This document shows positions 53,291 through 62,933 of a stretch of 64,000 nucleotides of DNA, in pieces. This DNA is from Aeromonas enteropelogenes. Lineage in GTDB: Bacteria; Pseudomonadota; Gammaproteobacteria; Enterobacterales; Aeromonadaceae. The stretch covers positions 127,203 to 191,202 of the forward strand of contig NZ_CDCG01000002.1 in the NCBI RefSeq assembly GCF_000819845.1. Reading direction: 5' to 3'. How positions within the stretch are numbered: position 1 is the stretch's first letter; each line of letters opens with the position of its first letter. Made by a program: the position numbers and the translations under genes. Under the pieces are notes generated by a model, which saw only the letters and a program-made list of their open reading frames with translations, was not told the DNA's origin and made no database searches.

Positions 53291-53932
53291 TTATGGGCGG
53301 GTGCTGGCCGGGCCGTCAACCAGCTGCAACATGGCGAAGATACTGTCGAGCAGGAAGTCCGCTTCCTTTATAAGGTCAATTCTGGCCGGAAAGTGCAGCC
53401 AGTTGACTATGTAGCCATCCAGGGTGCAGTGCACCAGAGTGGCGGCCCGCTTCAGATCCAGGGTCGCCGGCAATTGCCCCTTGCGGATGGCATTGGTGAG
53501 GGCCGTCTCCAGATCCTGAAAGAAGTTGCCCGACTCGCTGCGGATGTGTTCGCGCAAAGAGAGCGTCTCGCCATCGAGCGATTCCAGATTGAACAGTATG
53601 GTGAACATCTGTTGGTGAGCCGGATCCGTGGTGATACGGACAAGGACCCCTTTGAGAAAAGTTCGCAGTTTGCCCAGGGGGTCGGGCTCCTGCTCGGAGA
53701 TGCAGGCATCAAGTTGGTGGGAGAGCGGCTCGCACAGCTCTTTCCACAGTGAGAAGAAAAGCTCTTCCTTGTTCTTGAAGTGCCAGTAGATGGCACCGCG
53801 AGTCAGCCCGGCGGCCTTGGCGATATCGGTCAGGCTGGTTCTGGCCAATCCCTGGGCACAGAAGAGCGCCAGTGCGGTCTTCATGATATGGCAACGGGTC
53901 TGCTGCGCCTCTTCTTTGGTTCGTCTGGCCAT
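53291..53932 (-). CDS. acrR: AcrR-type TetR repressor of the RND pump
   Basis: TetR-family regulator of 213 residues. The N-terminal helix-turn-helix (ARRTKEEAQQTRCHIMKTALALF, then TSLTDIAKAAGLTRGAIYWHFKNKEELF) is nearly that of AcrR. The ligand-binding half follows and varies, as expected. The start is put at ATG 53932; the frame allows four more residues. It is divergent from the acrAB-type pump, and a 24-bp AcrR operator lies in between. In Aeromonas the corresponding pump is called Ahe, so aheR would be an alternative name. Confidence 0.9.
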   Translation of the reverse strand: MARRTKEEAQQTRCHIMKTALALFCAQGLARTSLTDIAKAAGLTRGAIYWHFKNKEELFFSLWKELCEPLSHQLDACISEQEPDPLGKLRTFLKGVLVRITTDPAHQQMFTILFNLESLDGETLSLREHIRSESGNFFQDLETALTNAIRKGQLPATLDLKRAATLVHCTLDGYIVNWLHFPARIDLIKEADFLLDSIFAMLQLVDGPASTRP

Positions 53933-53967
53933 GGGGTGATGCACCTCGATATAAGCAAAAAGCCACT

Positions 53968-53991
53968 TACATACATTTATGAATGTATGTA
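53968..53991. promoter_or_regulatory. 24-bp AcrR-type operator
   Basis: TACATACATT-N4-AATGTATGTA, a perfect inverted repeat, with the same arms as the E. coli AcrR binding site as I recall it. It is 36 bp before acrR and 81 bp before the pump gene, so it can control both directions. Confidence 0.85.
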
Positions 53992-54072
53992 TATTGCCTC
54001 ATCTTCCGATTTTTTTCCAACGGGGCCGTCTGGCCCTGCCTGTTCATTGACTGGCTGAGATTAAGGTGTTTC

Positions 54073-55254
54073 ATGCATAAACATATTCTTGCTCGTTCGG
54101 TGGGCCTTGCCTTGCTGGCAACGGGCCTGCTGGCAGGTTGTGGTGACAAGGACGGGATGCCGCAAGGGCAGGGGGGCATGCCTCCGGCAGCGGTCGATGT
54201 CGTCACGCTGCAAAGCGGGCCGCTGCAACTGACCACAGAATTGACCGGCCGCAGCGCAGCGCTGCGCATCGCCGAAGTTCGCCCCCAGGTGAGCGGTATC
54301 CTGCTCAAGCGTCTCTTTACCGAAGGAAGCGACGTGAAGGCGGGCGATCTCCTTTATCAGATCGATCCGGCCATCTACCAGGCGGAAGTCGCCAGCGCCA
54401 AGGCCAATCTGGCCAAGGCCGAGGCCAATGAGCGCAGCGCCCGCCTCAAGGCCAAACGTTATCAGGAGCTGCTCAAGGTCAAGTCCATCAGCCGTCAGGA
54501 TTATGATGACGCCGATGCCAGCTGGAAGCAGGCCCAAGCCGAGATCATGGCGAGCAAGGCAGCCCTGCGCACCGCCGAGATCAATCTGGGCTACACCCGG
54601 ATCACGGCGCCCATCAGCGGCCGCATCGGCAAGTCTGCGGTGACCGAAGGGGCCCTGGTGACTGCCCAGCAGGCCAGTGCACTCACCACCATCCAGCAGC
54701 TCGACCCCATGTATGTGGACGTGCGCCAGTCCACCGCCGATCTGCTGCGCCTCAAGCGGCTGGTGGCCGAGGGCAAGTTGACCCAGGACGAGCAGAAGGG
54801 AGCCAGGGTGAACTTCCAGCTGGAGGATGGCTCCAGTTACGGAGAAGCAGGTTCACTGCAGTTCTCCGATGTGACCGTGGACGAGAGCACCGGCATGGTG
54901 ACTCTGAGGGTCATAGTGCCCAATCCTCACCAGTTGCTGCTGCCCGGTATGTTCATGCGCGCCACCTTGCAAGAGGGTGAGCGGGCTCAGGGGCTGCTGG
55001 TGCCGCAGACTGCCGTTAGCCGTACCCCCAATGGCGGCGCGACCGTGCTGGTGGTAACAGCCGACAACAAGGTCGAGCTGCGCAATGTCCAGCTGAGCCG
55101 GGTCGTCGGCAGCAACTGGGTGGTGGAGTCCGGCCTCAAATCAGGTGAGAAGGTGATCGTCGCCGGTCTGCAGAAAGTGCGTCCGGGTGCCGAGGTCAAC
55201 CCGACTGAGCAGGCGGCCACTGTGTCTGCCGCCCAGACTCCGGCCAACAAGTAG
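54073..55254 (+). CDS. acrA: RND periplasmic adaptor lipoprotein (AcrA/AheA-like)
   Basis: Membrane fusion protein that links the inner-membrane pump to an outer-membrane channel. A lipoprotein signal precedes the cysteine at LLAGC (near residue 24). The biotinyl-lipoyl halves ([26 protein letters not shown] and [20 protein letters not shown]) flank an alpha-helical hairpin. The beta-barrel and membrane-proximal domain end with [17 protein letters not shown]. The ATG at 54073 is preferred because it begins the signal peptide; the frame opens at 53983 upstream. It is 393 residues long, normal for AcrA. It is followed by the pump gene after 17 bp. Confidence 0.93.
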   Translation: MHKHILARSVGLALLATGLLAGCGDKDGMPQGQGGMPPAAVDVVTLQSGPLQLTTELTGRSAALRIAEVRPQVSGILLKRLFTEGSDVKAGDLLYQIDPAIYQAEVASAKANLAKAEANERSARLKAKRYQELLKVKSISRQDYDDADASWKQAQAEIMASKAALRTAEINLGYTRITAPISGRIGKSAVTEGALVTAQQASALTTIQQLDPMYVDVRQSTADLLRLKRLVAEGKLTQDEQKGARVNFQLEDGSSYGEAGSLQFSDVTVDESTGMVTLRVIVPNPHQLLLPGMFMRATLQEGERAQGLLVPQTAVSRTPNGGATVLVVTADNKVELRNVQLSRVVGSNWVVESGLKSGEKVIVAGLQKVRPGAEVNPTEQAATVSAAQTPANK

Positions 55255-55271
55255 GATGGAGTAGTCACTTC

Positions 55272-58200
55272 ATGGCTCGATTTTTTATAGACAGACCCAT
55301 TTTTGCCTGGGTGATTGCGCTGGTGATCATGCTGGCGGGCAGCCTGGCCATCATCAAGTTGCCGGTGGCCCAGTACCCGAGCATAGCTCCGCCCGCGGTG
55401 AGCATCTCCGCCAGTTACCCCGGCGCTTCTGCCAAAACGGTGGAAGACTCGGTGACCCAGATCATTGAACAGAACATGACAGGGCTGGATCACCTGCTCT
55501 ACATGTCCTCCCAGTCTGACTCCGCTGGCCGGGTGTCGGTGACCCTGACGTTCCAGCCGGGTACCGATCCCGATATCGCCCAGGTGCAGGTGCAGAACAA
55601 GCTGCAGCAGGCGATGTCGCTGTTGCCGCAAGAGGTGCAGCAGCAGGGGATCCGGGTCCAGAAGACCTCCAGCAGCTTCCTGATGGTGGCGGCGTTCATC
55701 TCCAGCGATGGCAGCATGAACAACGACGATCTGGCGGATTATGTGGTCTCCAACATCAAGGAGCCCCTGAGCCGTCTGGACGGTGTGGGCGAGATCACCC
55801 TGTTCGGTAGCCAATACTCCATGCGAGTCTGGCTCGACCCGCACAAGCTCAACCGGGTACAGATGACCCCGGGGGACGTGCAGGCCGCCATCAAGGCGCA
55901 AAACGCCCAGGTGGCCTTTGGCCAGCTGGGGGGCACCCCTGCGGTCAAGGATCAGCAGTTCACCGCTACCATCATGGGGCAGACCCGTCTCTCTACCCCA
56001 GAGCAGTTCAACAACATTCTGCTGCGGGTGAATCAGGATGGCTCCAAAGTTCGTCTGAAAGATGTGGCACGGGTCGAGTTGGCGGGTGAGAGCTATGATG
56101 CCGACGCACTCTACAACGGTCAGCCGACCGCCGCCATTGCCATCAAGCTGGCGACCGGTGCCAACGCGCTGGATACCGCCGAGAAGGTGCAGGCCAAACT
56201 GGATGAGCTCTCCGAGTACTTCCCGGCCAACATGGAGATCGTCTATCCCTACGACACCACGCCGTTTGTGAAGATCTCCATCGAGGAGGTGGTGCAGACC
56301 CTGATCGAAGCGATCATCCTGGTGTTCTGCGTCATGTATCTGTTCCTGCAGAACTTCCGCGCCACCCTGATCCCGACTATCGCCGTGCCCGTGGTGCTGC
56401 TCGGCACCTTCGGCGTGATGGCGGCCTTCGGTTTCTCCATCAACACCCTGACCATGTTCGGCATGGTGCTGGCCATCGGCCTCTTGGTGGATGACGCCAT
56501 CGTGGTGGTGGAGAACGTGGAACGCCTGATGAGCGAGGAGGATCTCTCCCCGCTTGAGGCGACCCGCAAGTCGATGGATCAGATCACCGGCGCCCTGGTG
56601 GGGATTGCTCTGGTGCTGTCGGCGGTGTTCGTGCCCATGGCATTCTTCGGAGGGTCGACCGGTGCCATCTATCGCCAGTTCTCGCTCACCATCGTTTCGG
56701 CCATGGTGCTCTCGGTGCTGGTGGCCCTGATCCTGACGCCAGCTCTGTGTGCCACCCTGCTCAAGCCGCTGAAACATGGCGAGTTTGCGGCCCAGCGCGG
56801 CTTCTTCGGCTGGTTCAACCGGGCCTTTGATGCCAGTGCCAGCCGCTATCAGAACGGGGTACGCAAAGTGATCAAGCAGGGCGTACGCTACAGCCTCATC
56901 TATGGCGCCATGCTGGTAGTGCTGGGTGTGCTGTTTATGCGGATGCCCACCTCCTTCCTGCCTGAGGAGGATCAGGGGGTCGTCATGTCCATGGTGCAAC
57001 TGCCGGTCGGTGCGACCAAGCAGCGTACTGAGGTGGTGTTGGCCCAGATGCGCGATTATTTTCTCGAGAATGAGAAGGAGAATGTGGAGTCGGTACTGAC
57101 AGTGGCGGGCTTCAGCTTCGCCGGTAGCGGTCAGAATGCGGGCATGGCCTTTATCAAGCTCAAGGACTGGAGCGAGCGGGAGAGCCCGGATCGCAGCGCT
57201 AATGCCATCATTGGCCGTGCCATGGGTTATCTGTTCAGCATCAAGGAGGCACAAGTTTTTGCCTTCAACCTGCCGTCGATCCCGGAGCTTGGAACGGCCA
57301 CCGGTTTTGATTTCTATTTGCAGGATCGTGCGGGACTGGGCCACGACAAGCTGATGGCGGCGCGTAATCAGCTGCTCGGCATGGCGGCGCAGGATCCGAA
57401 CTTGGTGCGGGTACGCCCGAACGGGATGGAGGATACCCCCCAACTCGATATCAAGCTCGACTATGAGAAGGCATTGGCGCAGGGGCTCTCCATTTCGGAT
57501 ATCAACAGCGCCCTGTCAACGGCCTGGGGCTCATCTTATGTGAACGACTTCGTGGATCGTGGTCGGATTAAGAAGGTCTATATGCAGGCCGATGCCCCCT
57601 TCAGGATGAATCCGGAAGATCTCAAGCTGTGGTATGTGCGCAACAGCGCCGGCCAGATGGTGCCTTTTTCCGCCTTCGCTACTACCGAGTGGAGTTTTGG
57701 CTCGCCGCGCCTGGAGCGTTACAACGGTGTGCCGGCCATGGAGATCGTCGGTGAAGCCGCGCCCGGTAAGAGTACCGGTGATGCCATGGCGGCTATCGAG
57801 CAGATGGTGAAACAGCTGCCAGAAGGGGTGGGTATCGAGTGGACCGGGCTCTCCTTCCAGGAGCGCCAGGCTGGTTCGCAGGCCCCTGCGCTCTATGCCA
57901 TATCATTGCTGGTGGTGTTCCTCTGTCTCGCGGCCCTCTATGAGAGCTGGAGCATCCCCTTCTCAGTCATGCTGGTGGTGCCGCTCGGGGTACTGGGTGC
58001 CATTCTGGCGGCGACCCTGCGCGGGCTGGAGAACGACGTCTACTTCCAGGTGGGCCTGCTCACAACCATCGGCCTGTCGGCCAAGAATGCCATCCTGATC
58101 GTCGAGTTCGCCAAGGAACTCTATGACAAGGGGATGGGGCTTGGTGAGGCAGTGGTGGAGGCGGCGCGTCTGCGTCTGCGCCCCATACTGATGACCTCCC

Positions 58201-58421
58201 TTGCCTTCATTCTCGGCGTATTGCCGCTAGTGATCAGTACCGGCGCCGGCGCCAGCAGCCGTAACGCCATCGGTACCGGCGTGATGGGGGGGATGATCAG
58301 TGCTACCGTCCTGGCCATCTTCTTTGTGCCGTTGTTCTTCGTGCTGGTGATGCGCTACTTCACCAAGCATTCTTCAAAAGAGGCGCGTTTGGCTGCGGTG
58401 GGTGAGACGAAACATGACTGA
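55272..58421 (+). CDS. acrB: RND efflux transporter (AcrB/AheB-like)
   Basis: Inner-membrane proton-driven multidrug pump of 1049 residues, the length of AcrB. It begins [23 protein letters not shown] and has twelve membrane helices in two repeated halves with large periplasmic loops. Proton-relay aspartates lie in [18 protein letters not shown] (residues about 407-408), with the conserved [13 protein letters not shown] in the second half. The pore-loop [16 protein letters not shown] is intact. With its adaptor gene it forms a two-gene operon under AcrR. No outer-membrane channel gene follows; the operon ends in a terminator, so a TolC encoded elsewhere must be used. Confidence 0.95.
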   Translation: MARFFIDRPIFAWVIALVIMLAGSLAIIKLPVAQYPSIAPPAVSISASYPGASAKTVEDSVTQIIEQNMTGLDHLLYMSSQSDSAGRVSVTLTFQPGTDPDIAQVQVQNKLQQAMSLLPQEVQQQGIRVQKTSSSFLMVAAFISSDGSMNNDDLADYVVSNIKEPLSRLDGVGEITLFGSQYSMRVWLDPHKLNRVQMTPGDVQAAIKAQNAQVAFGQLGGTPAVKDQQFTATIMGQTRLSTPEQFNNILLRVNQDGSKVRLKDVARVELAGESYDADALYNGQPTAAIAIKLATGANALDTAEKVQAKLDELSEYFPANMEIVYPYDTTPFVKISIEEVVQTLIEAIILVFCVMYLFLQNFRATLIPTIAVPVVLLGTFGVMAAFGFSINTLTMFGMVLAIGLLVDDAIVVVENVERLMSEEDLSPLEATRKSMDQITGALVGIALVLSAVFVPMAFFGGSTGAIYRQFSLTIVSAMVLSVLVALILTPALCATLLKPLKHGEFAAQRGFFGWFNRAFDASASRYQNGVRKVIKQGVRYSLIYGAMLVVLGVLFMRMPTSFLPEEDQGVVMSMVQLPVGATKQRTEVVLAQMRDYFLENEKENVESVLTVAGFSFAGSGQNAGMAFIKLKDWSERESPDRSANAIIGRAMGYLFSIKEAQVFAFNLPSIPELGTATGFDFYLQDRAGLGHDKLMAARNQLLGMAAQDPNLVRVRPNGMEDTPQLDIKLDYEKALAQGLSISDINSALSTAWGSSYVNDFVDRGRIKKVYMQADAPFRMNPEDLKLWYVRNSAGQMVPFSAFATTEWSFGSPRLERYNGVPAMEIVGEAAPGKSTGDAMAAIEQMVKQLPEGVGIEWTGLSFQERQAGSQAPALYAISLLVVFLCLAALYESWSIPFSVMLVVPLGVLGAILAATLRGLENDVYFQVGLLTTIGLSAKNAILIVEFAKELYDKGMGLGEAVVEAARLRLRPILMTSLAFILGVLPLVISTGAGASSRNAIGTGVMGGMISATVLAIFFVPLFFVLVMRYFTKHSSKEARLAAVGETKHD

Positions 58422-58492
58422 TGGATGCTAGTTGGTTTGAACTGATAGGTGGCTAATAAATCGCCAACCTTGTCAGATTTAATTGGTCTTTC

Positions 58493-58524
58493 AACAGGGC
58501 AACCTCAGGGTTGCCCTGTTTTTT
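58493..58524 (+). terminator. Terminator of the acrAB-type operon
   Basis: Stem AACAGGGCAACC and GGTTGCCCTGTT with loop TCAG and a run of six T. It closes the operon 70 bp after acrB. Confidence 0.9.
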
Positions 58525-58801
58525 GCTCTGATTAAGGTATCAATTGGTTATCAATAGCAGTTGTTTGTGGCATGTGCGTCAAGTTTGTTCAACTGAAAAT
58601 GTTCTCTATCGAATCTTTATTGAAAACCCTCATAGTGAGTAGTTTTTACTGTTCAGTTTGGTCTGAAACGGGATAGAATCCGGACTCCAATCGGGCTGAG
58701 ACTGTTGGGGATATTACATTCCTCATGAGAATCCTCTTGAGCAAACTTGAGGGTGGGAAACGTACCGACAGTCAGAACAACAAGAGATGCTGGAGGACAC
58801 G

Positions 58802-58867
58802 ATGACCAACAGCAGACACAATCTGGTTAAAAGCAGCAAACTGGGGGCTGTAACTCAGGGGCGGTAG
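58802..58867 (+). CDS. Possible 21-codon leader peptide over JUMPStart
   Basis: An ATG with a strong ribosome site (GGAGG 6 bp upstream) opens a 21-codon frame beginning MTNSRHNLVKSSK. Its stop TAG is the TAG inside the ops element GGCGGTAGCCAT. A translating ribosome would therefore stop exactly where RNA polymerase pauses to load RfaH. Whether it is translated is unknown. Confidence 0.4.
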   Translation: MTNSRHNLVKSSKLGAVTQGR

Positions 58868-58871
58868 CCAT
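58833..58871 (+). promoter_or_regulatory. JUMPStart with ops element (RfaH recruitment)
   Basis: The 39-bp JUMPStart block of polysaccharide operons is recognisable from GCAGC, GGGGGCTGTAACTCA and the ops core GGCGGTAGCCAT (58860-58871). RfaH binds ops in the exposed non-template strand and prevents early termination in long operons. Its presence 160 bp before rmlB shows that the O-antigen or capsule transcript starts here. Confidence 0.85.
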
Positions 58872-59029
58872 CATTTTTTGTAATAAATGCAATGAAATGA
58901 GTTGCTGGCGAGTATCCCCTGCTGTGGATATATCAATCCAAGATTGAGTGTCTATTACGCCGCATGGATACCTTCGGTTTGATTTAGTCCGATTTTTTCG
59001 TCCAATTCCTCGCAAGAGATACCACATCT

Positions 59030-60103
59030 ATGAAAATTCTCGTCACCGGTGGCGCAGGCTTTATCGGTTCTGCTGTCGTGCGTCACATTATCGACAATAC
59101 CCATGATTCCGTGATTAACCTCGATAAACTCACCTATGCAGGTAATCTGGAGTCCTTGTCCAGCGTTTCTGACAGTGAGCGGTATACGTTTGAGCAAGTG
59201 GATATCTGCAATCGTGCTGAGCTGGGCCGAGTCTTTGTCGAGCATCAGCCCGATGCGGTCATGCACTTGGCTGCCGAATCTCATGTAGACCGCTCTATCG
59301 ATGGCCCTGCCGCTTTTATCGAAACTAACATTGTTGGCACCTATACTCTGTTAGAGGCCACCCGCGAATATTGGAGTCAGCTTGATGATGAAACCAAGCA
59401 AGCGTTTCGGTTCCACCATATTTCCACCGATGAAGTTTACGGTGATTTAGAAGGTACAGACTATCTTTTTACCGAAACCACACCTTATGCCCCATCTAGC
59501 CCTTATTCAGCATCGAAAGCTTCCAGCGATCATTTAGTTCGTGCTTGGCTGCGTACTTATGGTTTACCCACCATAGTGACAAACTGTTCAAATAACTACG
59601 GCCCGTATCACTTTCCAGAAAAGCTCATCCCATTGATGATTTTGAATGCGCTAGAAGGTAAAGCACTACCCGTGTATGGCGATGGTATGCAAATTCGCGA
59701 TTGGCTGTTTGTCGAAGACCATGCTCGAGCTCTGTATAAAGTGGTGACCGAAGGTCAGGTTGGTGAAACCTACAACATTGGTGGCCATAACGAAAAAGCC
59801 AATATTGAAGTGGTAAATGCACTCTGTATATTGCTTGAAGAGTTGGTACCGAATAAGCCTGCTGGCATTGCCCATTACGCAGACCTCATTACTTACGTCA
59901 AAGACCGCCCTGGGCATGATATCCGTTACGCGATTGATGCCTCGAAAATTGAGCGAGAGCTGGGCTGGAAACCAGAAGAGACATTTGAATCAGGTGTTCG
60001 TAAAACCGTTGAGTGGTATTTACATAACCGTGAATGGTGGAGCCGAGTATTGGACGGTTCATACAGCCGTGAGCGTTTAGGCACCGGAGGTGTTGCTGCC
60101 TAA
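59030..60103 (+). CDS. rmlB: dTDP-glucose 4,6-dehydratase RmlB
   Basis: Converts dTDP-glucose to dTDP-4-keto-6-deoxyglucose, the branch compound for rhamnose and amino-dideoxy sugars. It starts [20 protein letters not shown] with the NAD-binding Gly-rich loop. The catalytic triad is present: [12 protein letters not shown] (Thr-Asp-Glu) and [10 protein letters not shown] (Tyr-x-x-x-Lys). At 357 residues it has the family length. The last four residues (Gly-Val-Ala-Ala) are encoded by the left end of an inserted IS. Removing the IS and one copy of its target duplication makes the gene end in Gly-Thr-Gly-Gln and stop, 354 residues. Activity should be unaffected. First gene after JUMPStart. Confidence 0.95.
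   Translation: MKILVTGGAGFIGSAVVRHIIDNTHDSVINLDKLTYAGNLESLSSVSDSERYTFEQVDICNRAELGRVFVEHQPDAVMHLAAESHVDRSIDGPAAFIETNIVGTYTLLEATREYWSQLDDETKQAFRFHHISTDEVYGDLEGTDYLFTETTPYAPSSPYSASKASSDHLVRAWLRTYGLPTIVTNCSNNYGPYHFPEKLIPLMILNALEGKALPVYGDGMQIRDWLFVEDHARALYKVVTEGQVGETYNIGGHNEKANIEVVNALCILLEELVPNKPAGIAHYADLITYVKDRPGHDIRYAIDASKIERELGWKPEETFESGVRKTVEWYLHNREWWSRVLDGSYSRERLGTGGVAA
60080..60088. repeat. Left 9-bp target-site duplication of the IS
   Basis: GGCACCGGA at 60080-60088 is repeated exactly at 61110-61118 on the other side of the IS5-family element. Nine base pairs is the size made by IS903-group elements. Confidence 0.9.
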
Positions 60104-61109
60104 ATTGGTACAGCTTGAATGGAACTTACTGAGAAGGTGGTAATCTGATCACCATCATTCCCCTTCAAGTCTGCATCATGGGCAAGTCGCTTCACCCCAT
60201 TACTAACTGGCCTCAATATAACAAGTCTTTGATTAAACGTGGTTCATTCACCTTCTGGATTGATGCCGATGCCATGAACAACTGGTTTCACCACGATCAT
60301 CACGGGCGACGCGGCTGCAGCCAGCTCTACACCGACCAGACCATGATGCTTAAGGGGATTTTCAGCCTCACTCTGCGAGCGACTCAGGGACTACTTGACT
60401 CCTTATTCGCGTTGATGAATGTGCCGTATAGCTGTGTCAGCACGCGCCTGCACGATACAGGTAGCTTATCGGCAGCCTGCGAAGGGACTTAATCACCGAC
60501 CTGATTATCAACTATTTGGTGAAGGCTAGTGGAAGGTCAGAAAACACGGCGCCGAAAAGTGGCGAGTCTGGCGTAAGCTGCATCTAGTGGTTGACCCGGT
60601 CACCTCACGATATCGTGGCGGCAGAATTATCGCTGGAGAATGTCCATGACGCAGAGGTGTTGCCGACCTTGCTCAACCCACTGCGGCGCAAGTTGGGGCG
60701 TATTTATGCGGATGGTGCCTACGACAGCAAAGCCAGCCATCAGCTTATCTCGCGCAAAGGGGCGACAGCCTGTATCCCGCCTCGCAAGAGCGCGGGGTTA
60801 TGGAAAAAGGGACACCCAAGAAATGAAAAGCTGTACTGGTGATGTGCAAAGAAGGGCTGGCTCACTGGAAGACGATGTCGGGGTATCATCGTCGCTCTCT
60901 GGTAGAGATAGCAATGTATCAGTTTCAGCAGTTGTTGGCGGGCACAATCAGTCTGCGAAAATAAATGGCCAAGTAGGGGAAGTGATGGCGTATGTTAGCG
61001 CGATAAACAAACTGAATACTCTTGGTCTGCCTGTCAGCAAGCTGAAAAAGTAGCAGTCACTTGGGGCTGGGGATGTTGTTACCTGATGACTGATTTAGGA
61101 AACAACGCC
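60089..61109 (+). mobile_element. IS5-family (IS903-like) insertion sequence, decayed, 1021 bp
   Basis: The terminal inverted repeats GGTGTTGCTGCCTAAATT (60089-60106) and GGCGTTGTTTCCTAAATC (reverse complement of 61092-61109) match at 14 of 18 bases. Exact 9-bp duplications flank them. The single transposase frame is broken in several places (60178-61053). Insertion was into the last codons of rmlB, whose new stop codon lies within the left repeat. The element is probably immobile unless helped in trans. It separates rmlB from rmlA but lies downstream of ops, so RfaH antitermination may let transcription cross it. Confidence 0.88.
60178..61053 (+). pseudogene. Frameshifted IS5/IS903-type transposase
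   Basis: The start MGKSLHPITNWPQYNKSLIKRGSFTFWIDADAM is typical of IS903-group DDE transposases. The frame is lost near 60430 (continuing in another frame as ARACTIQVAYRQPAKG), changes again before 60600 (VWRKLHLVVDP, then IVAAELSLENVHDAEVLP), and again before the C-terminal YHRRSLVEIAMYQFQQLL and INGQVGEVMAYVSAINKLNTLGLPV. The DDE second aspartate (IYADGAYDS) and final glutamate (LVEIAMYQF) are still visible, but no single frame encodes an enzyme. Confidence 0.85.
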
Positions 61110-61118
61110 GGCACCGGA
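61110..61118. repeat. Right 9-bp target-site duplication of the IS
   Basis: GGCACCGGA, exact copy of 60080-60088. It is followed by CAATAA, the original last Gln codon and stop of rmlB. Confidence 0.9.
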
Positions 61119-61147
61119 CAATAACTATCAATTAAGTTGGTGATATC

Positions 61148-62020
61148 ATGAAAGGAATTATCTTGGCGGGTGGCTCTGGCACTCGTCTTTACCCTATTAC
61201 TCGTGGTGTATCCAAGCAGCTTCTACCTGTTTACGATAAACCAATGATTTACTATCCATTATCTACGCTGATGCTGGCTGGGATAAAAGACATTCTGATA
61301 ATCACGACACCTGAAGATAACGATTCTTTCAGACGTTTACTAGGTGATGGTTGTGACTTCGGCATTTCTTTGCAGTATGCAATTCAACCAAGACCTGATG
61401 GCTTGGCGCAAGCTTTTATTATTGGTGAAGAGTTTATTGGTGGAGATAGTGTTTGCCTCGTTTTAGGAGACAACATTTTCTGGGGGCAAGGATTCTCATC
61501 AAAATTACTAAATGCAGCTCAAAAAACTGAAGGGGCGACAGTGTTTGGTTATCAGGTAAGAGACCCTCATCGTTTTGGTGTAATTGAATTTGACTTCAAC
61601 ATGAAAGCTATTTCTATCGAAGAAAAACCATTGAAGCCAAAGTCTAATTATGCGGTTACTGGGTTGTATTTTTATGATAACCGGGTGGTAGAGCTTGCCA
61701 AGCAAGTCAAGCCTTCACATCGTGGGGAATTGGAGATAACCACACTCAACGAAATGTATCTAAATGACGGCTCATTGAATGTTGAGTTGCTGGGGCGTGG
61801 TTTTGCATGGCTGGATACAGGCACTCATGAAAGTTTGCTTGAAGCTGCCACCTTCGTTGAGACAATCGAAAAAAGACAGGGATTCAAAATTTCCTGTTTG
61901 GAAGAAATCGCTTGGCGTAATAAGTGGCTCAGTAATCAGGAGCTGGAGACTCTGGCCTCTGAAATGTCCAAAAACAGCTACGGACAATATTTACTATCTC
62001 TTTTAAAGGGGGAATCATGA
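61148..62020 (+). CDS. rmlA: Glucose-1-phosphate thymidylyltransferase RmlA
   Basis: Makes dTDP-glucose from dTTP and glucose-1-phosphate, the first step of the dTDP-sugar pathway. The start [46 protein letters not shown] holds the nucleotide-binding loop GGSGTRLYP and the catalytic lysine region. [10 protein letters not shown] and the C-terminal [15 protein letters not shown] are conserved. 290 residues is typical. It lies 38 bp after the IS and overlaps the FdtA-like gene by 4 bp (ATGA). Confidence 0.96.
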   Translation: MKGIILAGGSGTRLYPITRGVSKQLLPVYDKPMIYYPLSTLMLAGIKDILIITTPEDNDSFRRLLGDGCDFGISLQYAIQPRPDGLAQAFIIGEEFIGGDSVCLVLGDNIFWGQGFSSKLLNAAQKTEGATVFGYQVRDPHRFGVIEFDFNMKAISIEEKPLKPKSNYAVTGLYFYDNRVVELAKQVKPSHRGELEITTLNEMYLNDGSLNVELLGRGFAWLDTGTHESLLEAATFVETIEKRQGFKISCLEEIAWRNKWLSNQELETLASEMSKNSYGQYLLSLLKGES

Positions 62021-62430
62021 GCCTAATCAATTTTATTGAAATTAAATCTCTGGGTGATAGTCGAGGGGAATTAATAGCACTGGAGTCAAATAAAGAAATT
62101 CCGTTTGATGTTAAACGTGTGTATTACATGTTTGGTACCCTGCATGGTGCAATAAGGGGGCTTCATGCTCACAAGGAGCTCAAGCAGGTTGCTATTGCTA
62201 TGCATGGCTCCTGCCGTTTCATTCTGGACAATGGTAAAACTCGCGAAGATGTCACTCTAAACCGACCAGACCAAGGATTATTAATTGATTCCTGCATGTG
62301 GCGAGAAATGCATGACTTCAGCGATGACTGTGTATTAGTTGTTCTAGCAAGTGAGCATTATGATGAATCAGACTATATTCGTGACTATGAGGAGTTTATT
62401 GGATGCGTGAACTCATTTCAAAAACAATAA
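62017..62430 (+). CDS. fdtA: dTDP-4-keto-6-deoxyhexose 3,4-ketoisomerase (FdtA/QdtA-like)
   Basis: A cupin enzyme that moves the keto group from C4 to C3 of dTDP-4-keto-6-deoxyglucose, preparing for 3-amino sugars. The 137-residue protein has the family pattern [38 protein letters not shown] with the two catalytic-type histidines, and [18 protein letters not shown]. FdtA (galacto) and QdtA (gluco) differ only in product stereochemistry, which cannot be decided here, so the symbol is provisional. It is coupled to rmlA and overlaps the acetyltransferase gene. Confidence 0.85.
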   Translation: MSLINFIEIKSLGDSRGELIALESNKEIPFDVKRVYYMFGTLHGAIRGLHAHKELKQVAIAMHGSCRFILDNGKTREDVTLNRPDQGLLIDSCMWREMHDFSDDCVLVVLASEHYDESDYIRDYEEFIGCVNSFQKQ

Positions 62431-62927
62431 AAATGAGACTAATCAGAGAGGAAGACGCAGAGTTCATTCTTTCTCTTCGATTAGATGAAAGATATAACAA
62501 ATTTCTGTCAAGTGTTGATGATAATGTTGCGGCTCAGAAAGAATGGATAAAAAAATACAAACAAGATGAAGAAATGGGCTTGCAGTATTATTTTATCATA
62601 GAGACAAAAGACTCAAAGCCTTGTGGAACGGTTAGACTGTATGACTTCAAATCGGATTCATTCTGTTGGGGTAGTTGGATATTAAATGAAGACAAAACAA
62701 AATACGCAGCGCTTGAGAGTGCATTTCTTGTTTATAAGTTTGGTTTCGAAGAGTTAGGTTTTAAAAAATCTCATTTTGATGTAAGAAAAGGAAACTTAAA
62801 GGTAATTGATTTCCATAAAAAATTTGGTGCAGTAGAGACTGGGGAAGATGACGATAATTATTATTATGAAATCGCCCAAGAGAGCGTCCAAAGAGTGAAA
62901 AATAAGTTTTCAAAAATTATAGGCTAA
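62403..62927 (+). CDS. GNAT family N-acetyltransferase
   Basis: A 174-residue GNAT/RimL-like enzyme. The pattern MRLIREEDAEFILSLR, KPCGTVRLYDF, CWGSWIL, and KSHFDVRKGNLKVIDFHKKFGAVETG is that of acetyl-CoA-dependent N-acetyltransferases acting on small amines or nucleotide sugars. Its place between fdtA- and fdtB-like genes suggests it acetylates the 3-amino group of dTDP-3-amino-3,6-dideoxyhexose. In most Fuc3NAc or Qui3NAc loci this step uses a left-handed beta-helix enzyme (FdtC/QdtC), so a GNAT member would be a replacement. It overlaps fdtA by 28 bp. Confidence 0.78.
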   Translation: MRELISKTIKMRLIREEDAEFILSLRLDERYNKFLSSVDDNVAAQKEWIKKYKQDEEMGLQYYFIIETKDSKPCGTVRLYDFKSDSFCWGSWILNEDKTKYAALESAFLVYKFGFEELGFKKSHFDVRKGNLKVIDFHKKFGAVETGEDDDNYYYEIAQESVQRVKNKFSKIIG

Positions 62928-62933
62928 CATTAA

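Larger units (their letters stand above)
58525..59029. other. Leader region of the polysaccharide locus
   Basis: About 500 bp between the acrB terminator and rmlB. It must contain the locus promoter, for which I see no clear -35/-10. It holds the JUMPStart/ops element at 58833-58871, a short leader reading frame at 58802-58867, and 160 bp of AT-rich sequence before rmlB. Confidence 0.6.

Noticed and set aside
54987..57443. 818-codon minus-strand frame opposite the acrA/acrB genes
   Set aside because: Shadow of GC-rich acrA/acrB codons, His/Gly/Leu-rich composition, no homology.
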